From contig JACVTC010000021.1 of assembly GCA_016946835.1 (NCBI GenBank), positions 192,501-256,500 of the forward strand: a DNA stretch of 64,000 nucleotides. The letters are read 5' to 3'. Position numbers and translations under genes: made by a program. This document shows, piece by piece, positions 50,700-60,045 of the stretch (position 1 is the first letter of the stretch; each line of letters opens with the position of its first letter). The DNA is from Neocallimastix lanati (nom. inval.). Its lineage: Eukaryota; Neocallimastigomycota; Neocallimastigomycetes; Neocallimastigales; Neocallimastigaceae. The notes beneath the pieces were generated by a model. It saw only the letters and a list, made by a program, of their open reading frames with translations. It made no database searches and was not told the DNA's origin.

Positions 50700-51070
50700 T
50701 GGTACGAGACCAAGTGAAAAATTAAAATTAAATACGACTAAATTTACATAAAAAATAGAAAATCAAATTAATCCATAAAAGGATAAATTTGATTGAAATT
50801 TATATATAAAGTATAAAATTAGAAATTATTAAGACTCTCTCTTTTCCACATATAATTTTATTAAATGTAAAAAATTAGATTGAATGACAATTGATCTAAA
50901 TTGAGATTTCAATTGATCAAAAATAAAAATTTAATAAAAATTAAATAAACAATTTATAAAGTAGAATTTAAGTATTTAGTTATAATTTACAACTTTAGTG
51001 TGAATTACTTATTATTGTGAATATTAATATAATTAGATTTAAATTTTAAAAATTCATTTACATTGCACCA
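50700..51070 (+). repeat. element 1 3' LTR
   Basis: 371 bp, the same ends as the 5' LTR, preceded by the polypurine tract and followed by the TTTTT target copy. Confidence 0.93.
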
Positions 51071-51075
51071 TTTTT

Positions 51076-52100
51076 TAATAAATAACAAAATTATTAAATT
51101 AAAATAAATAATAAAAAACAAATTCTTGTCTAACTTAACCCAAAAATTAATCCATTCTAAAAAAAATTAAATCCATATTTAAGAAAAATTAATTAAATAA
51201 AAATAATTAAAATAAAATAATAATAAATTAATTAATCATTAATAATTTTAATTAAAAACTAAAATAAATTAATAAATGATATTTTTCTAAAACTCCAAAT
51301 AAACAAAATAATAAACAAATTTAATAAATTATAAATAACAAATAAACAAACTTATAAACATCGCAAATTAAAATTAAATAGTTAAATAATTTTTTAAGTA
51401 ACTTTTATTTAAAATAATGATTATTTTATAACTCAACTTTTATAAACAAATTGTAATTAAAATAACATTTTAAAACTCATCTTTATCAACATTTTAATTG
51501 TAAATATTGTTTAATTTAATAATAAATTATTCTTTATTTCTTTTTTATTAACTTTATTATTTTTAATGTAAATAGTTTAAAATCAAAGAAAAATATAAAA
51601 ACATGTAAATATTTCTTATAAATTATTCTTTATTATTAATTAGTTAATAAATTATTATAAATATTTTATTAGTTTTAATAATCAATTTTTTATGATTATT
51701 AATTATTTAATAAATTATTATAGATATTTTATTAGTTTTTAATAATCAATTTTTATGATTATTAATTATTTTTGATAAATTATTATATATTTTATTAGTT
51801 ATTAATAATCAATTTTATTATTAAAATTTAAAATAAATTAGTATAAATAATAAATATTTCATTTTATTATTTTATTAGATTTAACAATTATTTTATTAAT
51901 TTAAACAAAATTAATTATTAAATAAATAAAGATTAATATTAAAATAAAAATAAATTTTTTTAATAAAACATTTTTGTGTTTAATAATAAAACATATTTAT
52001 TTTTTTTAAATTTCTTAAATCAATTTTATTCAGTATTTATCCTTTTATTCACTTCTACAAAATTTAATTTTTGTAGATTAAGAATATTAGGTATAAATCA
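51076..52100 (+). repeat. element 2 5' LTR
   Basis: Starts TAATAAATAAC (TGATAAATAAC in the 3' copy) and ends GTATAAATCA. Contains the hairpin CTACAAAA...TTTTTGTAG near its 3' end. Confidence 0.88.
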
Positions 52101-52434
52101 ATAGTGGAGAATCCTCTTGTTGCCCCGGTGGTAAGTAAAATTTTTTTTAGTTTAATATTAGAATAAGCCTAGTTATTCAATGGTAATATTAAACAATAAT
52201 TAATACAATAAATTAGTCTAGTATTAGAATAACTCTAAATTATTCATAGTAATAGACTCAAATAAATTTATCTAAATAATATGCAAATAAAATATTATAG
52301 CAATAAATTATTATAAATTAAAGTTATTAATATAAATTAATCAACAAATAATATACGTTAAATAAACTGCAAATTAAATTAAATTTATCTTTAATAATTA
52401 AATAAAAAAAAATTTATTAGAAAAATTTTAATAA

Positions 52435-52482
52435 TATTTAATTATCTTTAAAAAAAATTTTTTTTAAAGATAATTAAATAGT
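52435..52482. repeat. perfect palindrome in element 2 leader
   Basis: TTTAATTATCTTTAAAAAAA and its reverse complement lie back to back, forming a hairpin of about 20 bp. Confidence 0.85.
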
Positions 52483-52558
52483 ATTCATATTATTCAATTT
52501 AATTAAATAATAAAGTATTTAATTAAATAATCATAATAATAAAATTTATTAGTAAAAT

Positions 52559-52589
<31 letters not shown>

Positions 52590-52620
52590 TTATTAGAAAA
52601 ATTTTAATATAAAAAATTTT

Positions 52621-52673
<53 letters not shown>

Positions 52674-53113
52674 AAAATAAAACAGAAGAACTTTAAGAAG
52701 TTCTATTATAAAATTATTATTTATTTTTCAAAAAAGAATATTGTTGCTTTAGAAGCAATAATATAAGTAAAATAATAAGTGGTTTCCGTGATTAGTTTAT
52801 TCTTTCACAGACGGCGCGCTGGGAAGCTCTGAACTATTCTACAAACGTATAAACGTGTAGGAGAATCACTGGTACGAGTAGTACATGACGCCTGAGCAAG
52901 TGGGCAAGCTGGCTACGAGTATACTACCTACTTATTACTTATATTATTGGAAAATCGTAATTAATATTCTTTTGAGAATTATTAATAATAAATATTTATA
53001 ATTTAACTTTTTATTCTTCTTTAAATATTCAAATAATAAAAATTTATAAATACCATTATACTACTTAACCTTTTATTTTTTTTTATTTTCTAGGATATTA
53101 TTGTATAAAATAT

Positions 53114-53167
<54 letters not shown>

Positions 53168-53359
53168 AATAAATAAATAAATATATAATAAAAAAAATAA
53201 AATTAGAAAACCATAAAATTTAAATTAAGGAAAACAATTAAAGAAAAGTATTTTTTTTAGTTGGAGGAACTGCTTCTGTTCTCTTGACTGATTGATACTT
53301 ATAGTAGGAATCTCTTACCCTTAATACTAGTGTATTATTGCAGTAAGAGCTAATGGACT

Positions 53360-53476
53360 GTAGAATAAGAATCAATACGGGGGAATAGGTGCTGATTATA
53401 AGTAAAGATCTACGTTAGGTGGAGACGTAGTGTAAAACTCCTATAATCAGTGGGACCAAACGTCGTATTATTCTAC
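53360..53476 (+). ncRNA. predicted structured RNA before gag of element 2
   Basis: Four nested perfect helices: GTAGAATAA (53360-53368) with TTATTCTAC (53468-53476); TACG (53376-53379) with CGTA (53464-53467); CTGATTATA (53392-53400) with TATAATCAG (53442-53450); CTACGT (53410-53415) with ACGTAG (53425-53430). Together 28 bp in a 117-nt span, 120 nt before the gag ATG. A packaging or dimerisation role is inferred from position only. It is a cis element, not a separate gene. Confidence 0.55.
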
Positions 53477-53596
53477 AAACCGTACTATAAGGACGGGATA
53501 TCAACCAAGATAAACTAAAAATAATAAGAATTAATAATAATTAAAAATACTACTACTAATAATAATAATTCAATAAAAAAAAAAAAAAAAAAAAAA

Positions 53597-54529
53597 ATGG
53601 AAACAACTACCAAAGCTATTACTTTTAGTAAATTACCAATATTAGGTGAAGAAAAAGTCCAATATGAAGAATGGAAATTCGCATTTGAAAATTGGTGTCG
53701 AAAATATAAAATTGAAAATGAAGAAAAGAATGAATATTTAATTGCCGTAACTACAGATAAAGCAAGAACTATTGTTATAAATTCTTTAAATAAAACACAA
53801 GCTGACTCTTATGAAATAATCTTAGAAAACTTAAAGAAAAGATTTAAACCTTGTACGCCAAAGAATGTAAAATTTTTGGAAATATCAACGTTAACCATTA
53901 AGAAAGGTGAAAAAGTTTCAGACTTCGATACAAAATTCTTACAACTCTTAAATCAATTACAATTAGATGGAAAGGATTATATTAGTACTCCATACTACAT
54001 AAATGCATTTAGAAACTGGTCTAAAATGTATGAGTATTTGTTAGAATCAGAACCTACTAAATTAAGTGATGCAATGGAAATAACTTCAAAAAAGGAAAAA
54101 ATGCTTAAACTTCTTGAAGATAATAAACCAAAATCTAAAACTCAATTCTCAAATGTAAAGAAGAATCTAAATAACACTAATAATAACAATAATAAAAATA
54201 CTAATTTTAGATCTTTTAACACTAATTATTACAATAAAATTCCTTTTATCTCTAATACTAGGACTAATGAAAATTCCAGTTATAATAATAAATTTAGAAA
54301 TAATAACTATAACAACAATTTTACTACAAATAGAAATTTTTACAACCCTGTAGAATTCAACAAAGGAGTCGAACAGAGAAGAGCAACTTTAAAAGGTTCT
54401 CAATTCACTGATAAAGAACTAGATGATATAACAAAAAAATTATCCGATTTAAAAATCAACCTATGCATAAATTGTCAGCGTATTGGTCACATTGTTGAAG
54501 AATGTCCAGAATTAAACCATTTAAATTAG
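53597..54529 (+). CDS. gag: element 2 Gag, 310 aa
   Basis: Intact Gag starting at the first ATG after an A run. The capsid-like region is at about 1-180, an Asn-rich linker at about 195-255, and a CCHC knuckle CINCQRIGHIVEEC at 290-303. It differs clearly from element 1 Gag, so it belongs to another lineage. The last codons TTA AAT before TAG form the slippery site. Intact Gag in an element without RT suggests it can form particles while borrowing enzymes from relatives; this is inference. Confidence 0.9.
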   Translation: METTTKAITFSKLPILGEEKVQYEEWKFAFENWCRKYKIENEEKNEYLIAVTTDKARTIVINSLNKTQADSYEIILENLKKRFKPCTPKNVKFLEISTLTIKKGEKVSDFDTKFLQLLNQLQLDGKDYISTPYYINAFRNWSKMYEYLLESEPTKLSDAMEITSKKEKMLKLLEDNKPKSKTQFSNVKKNLNNTNNNNNKNTNFRSFNTNYYNKIPFISNTRTNENSSYNNKFRNNNYNNNFTTNRNFYNPVEFNKGVEQRRATLKGSQFTDKELDDITKKLSDLKINLCINCQRIGHIVEECPELNHLN

Positions 54530-54569
54530 TTATCCGGAGTACGCAATCTCCCGAGATAAATAAAATTGC
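54520..54569 (+). promoter_or_regulatory. element 2 -1 ribosomal frameshift signal
   Basis: Heptamer T TTA AAT (54520-54526) lies directly before the gag TAG. After a 9-nt spacer, stem 1 GGAG (54536-54539) pairs with CTCC (54548-54551) and stem 2 GCAAT (54543-54547) with ATTGC (54565-54569), an H-type pseudoknot with no gap between stems. The -1 frame continues into the protease. Confidence 0.78.
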
Positions 54570-55896
54570 AACAAACAACTATAATCAAGAAAATATTATA
54601 GAATATGAAGGAAACAATAACTTTATTATTGATACAGTTCAAAAGAGAAAATCACCAAGTAAGAATTCATTGGATAAAAATAAAATATCACCAAGTAATA
54701 AATCTATAGTAAAACCTTCCATTTTAAATCAACCAAATATAAAAGCTGTTAAACAACAAAAGAAAGCCATTAGAGATAAAAGAAGAAGAGAAATTACAAA
54801 TGATGTAGAAGACATGGATATATCTAATAATAATATTTCGCATGAAGAATCTAATAATAATAGTGAAAGTGTTCAAACAACCAATTTTGACCAACCCCAA
54901 TCTAATACTCCTAATGAAAATAATTATCAAGATAATAATTCAAATACTATACCAGAAAAAGTTAAAACAAAAGGTAAGCGAAACATGACCGAAATACAAA
55001 TGTTAAAACCTGAAAATAAATTCAATATTTTAGAAGAAGCCAATAATTTATATCCTAAAATAAGTCTAACACAATTATTATCAGCATGTCCATCTATAAG
55101 AAAAGATCTAGAGCAAGGTTGTAAACCACGAGTTGAGAAAATACTTTATACTATTCAAAATTTAAATATTCCTATATTATGTGGAAAAATAGGAAACAAA
55201 TCAGTCAAAATACTTTTCGACACAGGTGCAAATGTTAACATCATAACTAAAAATTCACTTGAAGAACTGGAAAATGTAATCATTAATAATTGTGACCTTT
55301 CTGAAACTATTACAATTGCCGATGGTACAATACTCCATACTAATTCTTATATAAATTTAAAATTAACTATAAATAATAACTTAACAGTGAATGAGAAATT
55401 TTATATAATAGATTATACAAATCCATTCTTTAATATTATATTAGGAAGAGGTATACAAAAGAAGTACAGACTCTACATTGATCCAGATGATGATTGCTTA
55501 TATCAAAAAACAAAAAAAGGAATTAAAAGAATAACTGAAATATATAATAACCATACTTCTTTAAAGACGCCTATGTGTAATGCAATAATAATAGAAAAGA
55601 ATAAAGGTATCGGAAGTACTCTTTTGCAAAAGGAGGAAGACAAATTAGAACACCCAATTTGTTGTTTAAGTAGGACATTGTCAATCAACAATAACAAACC
55701 AATAAAATTTATAACTGATTATAAGCCACTTTTAGGTTTGCTCAAGAAAAATATTCCTAACAACAATAGACATGCTCGTTGGATAGAAGAATTCAATAAG
55801 TACAAAACCAACCTTGTTTATCAAAAAAGAAAAAGAAATCTTTTTGATGATGCACTTTCAAGACTATCATCAAAAGACTCTGAAGCAATACTTTAG
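54526..55896 (+). CDS. element 2 deleted Pol: protease plus RNase H tail
   Basis: Read by -1 frameshift; an ATG at 54502 lies within the overlap. After an Asn/Ser-rich spacer the protease has canonical D-T-G-A (D240 counted from 54502) and the second motif ILGR (313-316). It then runs in frame into a shortened RNase H end with TDYKPLLGLL and DDALSRL. The whole RT, the first part and middle of RNase H, and integrase are missing. The frame stays open across the deletion joins, so a protease-containing Gag-Pro product is possible, but no polymerase is. Confidence 0.85.
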   Translation, partial: LVIRSTQSPEINKIATNNYNQENIIEYEGNNNFIIDTVQKRKSPSKNSLDKNKISPSNKSIVKPSILNQPNIKAVKQQKKAIRDKRRREITNDVEDMDISNNNISHEESNNNSESVQTTNFDQPQSNTPNENNYQDNNSNTIPEKVKTKGKRNMTEIQMLKPENKFNILEEANNLYPKISLTQLLSACPSIRKDLEQGCKPRVEKILYTIQNLNIPILCGKIGNKSVKILFDTGANVNIITKNSLEELENVIINNCDLSETITIADGTILHTNSYINLKLTINNNLTVNEKFYIIDYTNPFFNIILGRGIQKKYRLYIDPDDDCLYQKTKKGIKRITEIYNNHTSLKTPMCNAIIIEKNKGIGSTLLQKEEDKLEHPICCLSRTLSINNNKPIKFITDYKPLLGLLKKNIPNNNRHARWIEEFNKYKTNLVYQKRKRNLFDDALSRLSSKDSEAIL

Positions 55897-56012
55897 TTCT
55901 TGAAGATCCACAAACAGGAAAACTCCTTGAAAGAAATGTTCATATAAAAAATGTTTTTCCTTATGTACTACAAGAAAATGATACAACTTCAAAGGACGAA
56001 GTTGACTCTTAA
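55890..56012 (+). pseudogene. integrase C-terminal remnant of element 2
   Basis: In a different frame, directly after the Pol stop, the sequence encodes VLEDPQTGKLLERNVHIKNV and ends shortly after. This matches the extreme C-terminus of element 1 Pol (VLSDPETGEIMDRNVHKKNI). It marks the 3' edge of the internal deletion. Confidence 0.8.
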
Positions 56013-56024
56013 GGGCCGAGAAAT

Positions 56025-57049
56025 TGATAAATAACAAAATTATTAAATTAAAATAAATAATAAAAAACAAATTCTTGTCTAACTTAACCCAAAAATTAAT
56101 CCATTCTAAAAAAAATTAAATCCATATTTAAGAAAAATTAATTAAATAAAAATAATTAAAATAAAATAATAATAAATTAATTAATCATTAATAATTTTAA
56201 TTAAAAACTAAAATAAATTAATAAATGATATTTTTCTAAAACTCCAAATAAACAAAATAATAAACAAATTTAATAAATTATAAATAACAAATAAACAAAC
56301 TTATAAACATCGCAAAATTAAAATTAAATAGTTAAATAATTTTTTAAGTTACTTTTATTTAAAATAATGATTATTTTATAACTCAACTTTTATAAACAAA
56401 TTGTAATTAAAATAACATTTTAAAACTCATCTTTATTAATATTTTAATTGTAAATATTGTTTAATTTAATAATAAATTATTCTTTATTTCTCTTTTATTA
56501 ACTTTATTATTTTTAATGTAAATAGCTTAAAATCAAAGAAAAATATAAAAACATGTAAATATTTCTTATAAATTATTCTTTATTATTAATTATTTAATAA
56601 ATTATTATAGATATTTTATTAGTTTTAATAATCAAAAGTATGATTATTAATTATTTAATAAATTATTATAGATATTTTATTAGTTTTTAATAATCAATTT
56701 TTATGATTATTAATTATTTAATAAATTATTATATATATTTTATTAGTTATTAATAATCAATTTTATTATTAAAATTTAAAATAAATTAGTATGAATAATA
56801 AATATTTCATTTTTATTGTTTTATTAGTTTAACAATTATTTTATTAATTTAAACAAAATTAATTATTAAATAAATAAAGATTAATATTAAAATAAAAATA
56901 AAATTTTTTTAATAAAACATTTTGTGTTTAATAATAAAACATATTTATTTTTTTTTAAATTTCTTAAATCTATTTTATTCAGTATTTATCCTCTTATTCA
57001 CTTCTACAAAATTTAATTTTTGTAGATTAAGAATATCAGGTATAAATCA
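56025..57049 (+). repeat. element 2 3' LTR
   Basis: TGATAAATAAC to TATAAATCA, 1025 bp, preceded by the purine-rich AAGGGCCGAGAAA. Confidence 0.88.
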
Positions 57050-57105
57050 GTTTTTATGTAATAATTTAATTAAAAAATTATAATTAAATTATTAATCATT
57101 AATAT

Positions 57106-58579
57106 TGTCACGAATACTAGTGGATTTGAAGTTAAAATTCACTATTAGATCAATTGAAATTTAATTTAGTTATTGACAAAAATTATTTAATTCGATTTTA
57201 ATTATAAAAATAAATATTAGAAACATTAAAAAATTAGAAACCAAAGGGTTTGGACTTATTTATTACAGATAATTTAATTTAATTTAACCCTTAAGAATTT
57301 GATAAAAATAACATGAAGAAAAACAACGATAACTCAACAAATAATGGAAATATTATATCATGATTTCCCGCTAAAAATATATTCATTGGAAAGCTACGGT
57401 CGAGAACTACAACATATGTTAAAATCAACCTTATAGGATAACTATATAATGAGATATTGGACTTTAAAGATATTTAAATATAAAAATATAATTTAATTAT
57501 TAATCAAGAACCTAAATTATTAATTAAGAAATTTATACTAGATAAATCTCTTAACTTGGAAATTATATTATTAATTTTTATTATTAATTAAAAATACAGA
57601 ATTAGTTATTAGTAATAGTTTTATAATATTTTAAATAAGTTTTATAAGTTTTATATATTTTATTATTATATATTTTTATTCAATTATTTCTAAAAGATTC
57701 TAAGGAATTCTTTATCATTCTAAAGATTTCCGAAAGAGAATTTTTAATTAGTTTTAATATTTTATTTTATTTTATTTTATATTTTATTATTAAATTAGTT
57801 TTATTATTAAATTGTTTTATGAATAAGTTATATAGTTATTTTATTAAAAGATTCTTATCAATATTATTCTATTCTATATAATTGGAACTTTCCAATATTC
57901 TTCAAATATTACTAAATAGAAATCTTAAGTTAATAAATCACCAATTAACTTATAATTCCTTTTTGAATTATCGATCCGATTCCATTATAATGTAATAAAA
58001 ATCTTTAGCCAAGAATATTGTCCTTGCCCACTTAATATATTAATATTATATTTCTTTAATAATATGTTATATTGAAAATAATCAAATCTATTTAATTAGT
58101 TATTAAAATTTTCGTTATCAATTTAAATTTATTTTTAATTATTAAATTTAACTAAACCACAATTAAAATATTCTGTATAATCTCTTTATTTTTATTTTAT
58201 ATATATTAATATTAAACTATTATTAAATAATTAATAATTCAATAATATAAAACTAATATTTATAACAATAATATTATTAACTAAAATAATAATTCAATTT
58301 CAATTTAAATGTTTTATTTATTAAAATAATTAGTAATTAGTTTATTAAGAAATAGTTAGGCTTTACAAATTTTAATTTGATAAAAAAATATAAATACATG
58401 TAATTTTTAGTGAAATAAAATATAATCAATAACTTACTTTTATTAAAATAAATAATTATATTATTATTTTTCTTTTATAAATTTAAATATGATTTTAAAA
58501 CAAATTATATTTTTTTTATTGTAATTTTATTATTTGTGTTAATTATTATTATATTCCTAAAACTATATGAACCATACCA
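57106..58579 (+). repeat. element 3 5' LTR (ends inferred)
   Basis: Starts TGTCACGAATACTAG, a common Ty3/gypsy LTR start, and ends CATACCA, 8 nt before the primer site. Element 1 has the same 8-nt spacing. The partner LTR is outside the window, so the 5' boundary is uncertain. Confidence 0.5.
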
Positions 58580-58587
58580 TGAAAAAT

Positions 58588-58607
58588 TGGTGGAGATATC
58601 GGGGAAT
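58588..58607 (+). other. element 3 primer binding site
   Basis: TGGTGGAGATATCGGGGAAT. Its complement reads as a tRNA 3' end (acceptor TATCTCC, A, CCA) with a T-stem-like CCCGA before it. The tRNA identity was not determined. Confidence 0.6.
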
Positions 58608-59088
58608 ATAATAATAAATTAATACATTGGGGATAAAATTATAATATTAATAAATAATTTTTCTAATAAAACAAAAAAATTTTTTTTTAAAAAAACAATT
58701 TTTATATTTTTAACTAATTATTATTAATTGTTAAAAATATTAATTATTATTAAATTAAACTAATATTCGTGCATAGATTTCCGGGTTAAGTTTATCCTAC
58801 ATAGTAATTGGGCTAGTAGGCTCTGGACTGCTATTTTTTATATTGAAAACAGTAACCATGGCACACGCGTGGCATGACACCTTTCAAGAGGTAAGCTGCA
58901 CATCAGACAGTGTGTACTATCAGATTGCACGATTATTATAATTTAATAAGTGATTAATAATAATAAATAATTAATAATTTTATTAGTTAAAAGATTTATT
59001 TTTTTTTAATTTTTTTTTATTTTTACTTTTTATAACAATCTATACATTACGAGGTTTAGCGTTCTATAGATACAATAAATTTTATTTT
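58608..59088 (+). other. element 3 leader
   Basis: AT-rich sequence with a GC-rich island at 58765-58935 (GGCTCTGGACTGC, GGCACACGCGTGGCATGA). The island sits in the same relative place as one in element 2. AAGAG/GTAAGC near 58892 resembles a splice donor. Confidence 0.5.
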
Positions 59089-60005
59089 ATGAAAACATCC
59101 AGTCCTTCCAGTACTCCAACAGAGAGTACTCCAGAAAGTAAGCTTAGCTTCAGAGAATTAAAGAAAGAATTAAAAGATTTTGAGAAGCTTACTAAACAAA
59201 ACCTTAACATCAATTCCTGGGCAAATGAGTTAAAGGCATGGATAAAATACCAACATATCAAGGATCCTGAAACTATTTTTACTGTTTGTATATTAACGGC
59301 ATCTGGAGAACCAAGAGAAATTATCCAAGAACTAAAAGATGGAAATGACCTTACTGAAGATGAAGATTTTGATTTCAATAGTGATAGTGTAGGATAAGTG
59401 ATGAAGAAAGTGAATCTACTAACACCTACCCAAGCCTTTATGAAATCATAAATCATTTGAAGACTTTTTATGGACTTAAAGAAGATCAAACCAATTTGTT
59501 ACGAGAATTGCGTTCCATGAGAATAAAGAAGAACGAGAAAGTTAAAGATTTTAATGTCCGTTATAGATCTTTGTACCATAAATTGGATAAAAAGAGAAGA
59601 AGAAAAATTAGTGTTTTAGATTATGCAGATTCCTTAACCAATAATCCTGACGCATGGAGAAAGGTTATGCTTAAAGACCATATTTCTATTACCAAAGCGT
59701 TCGCTATAGCTGAAAAAGTTGATCGTTTATCTATTAAAAATAGTACTGAATATTATGATAAGACTCGTTACAATCTCCTTAACTCTAAAAGTAATTTTAA
59801 TAAGAACATTTCGAATGATTTTAACAAACCAAAAACCCAAAAAAATATATCTATAGAAAATCTCACTAACAAGATGAAAGAAATGAAAATTAGTACTTGC
59901 TGGTTTTGTAGCAATGAAGGACATACCAAACGAAACTGTCCTAAATTAAATTCTATATTGGAAAATAACCGCAAGAAGTTTTATGAAAATCATTTAAACC
60001 ACTAA
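59089..60005 (+). pseudogene. gag: element 3 gag, one frameshift
   Basis: The first 102 codons from ATG 59089 encode a capsid-like start (SWANELKAWIKYQHIKDPET) that ends at a stop at 59395-59397. The rest continues in another frame (from about 59390) through YGLKEDQTNLLRELRSMRIK to a CCHC knuckle CWFCSNEGHTKRNC near 59898. Apart from that single frameshift and the acidic segment around it, the gag is readable. The region aligns with element 1 Gag by eye. Confidence 0.8.
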
Positions 60006-60045
60006 AAGGGAGTAGAAGCACTCCCGTCGTCAAAAAAATTGCTTC
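59993..60045 (+). promoter_or_regulatory. element 3 -1 ribosomal frameshift signal
   Basis: Heptamer T TTA AAC (59993-59999) lies two codons before the gag TAA. After an 8-nt spacer, stem 1 GGGAGT (60008-60013) pairs with ACTCCC (60020-60025) and stem 2 GAAGC (60015-60019) with GCTTC (60041-60045). The -1 frame stays open for about 100 codons. It survives although the rest of the element has decayed. Confidence 0.82.

Larger units (their letters stand above)
45278..51070 (+). mobile_element. element 1: intact Ty3/gypsy retrotransposon
   Basis: Complete 5.8-kb element: LTRs of 362 and 371 bp, tRNA-Pro-type primer site, gag, -1 frameshift signal, full pol (protease, RT, RNase H, integrase), polypurine tract. 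The LTRs begin TGGTACG and end GCACCA, so TGGT/ACCA are inverted. By eye they differ only by a 9-bp indel, which implies a recent insertion. It is flanked by TTTTT on both sides (45273-45277 and 51071-51075), a 5-bp target duplication in a T run. The 5' end is 15 bp upstream of the mature tRNA-Ser start, which is a Ty3-like position. Confidence 0.93.
52101..53596 (+). other. element 2 long leader
   Basis: A 1.5-kb untranslated leader. A TGG-starting candidate primer site (TGGAGAATCCTC at 52104) follows the LTR; the tRNA is not identified. CCCGGTG/GTAAGT at 52131 and a pyrimidine-rich TTTTCTAG ending at 53093 could be splice sites of a 963-bp leader intron. Inside are a perfect palindrome (52435-52482), a GC-rich island (52780-52925) and A runs. 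After the putative acceptor lies the structured segment at 53360-53476. Confidence 0.55.
51076..57049 (+). mobile_element. element 2: internally deleted, non-autonomous Ty3/gypsy element
   Basis: About 6 kb with two 1025-bp LTRs that differ at scattered positions, so it is older than element 1. It retains gag, a frameshift signal, a canonical protease and short RNase H and integrase ends, but RT and the integrase core are deleted. Its 5' LTR starts directly after the element 1 target duplication. Before that insertion it therefore also began about 21 bp from the tRNA-Ser start. Flanks TTTTT and GTTTT are a near-match target duplication. Confidence 0.85.
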
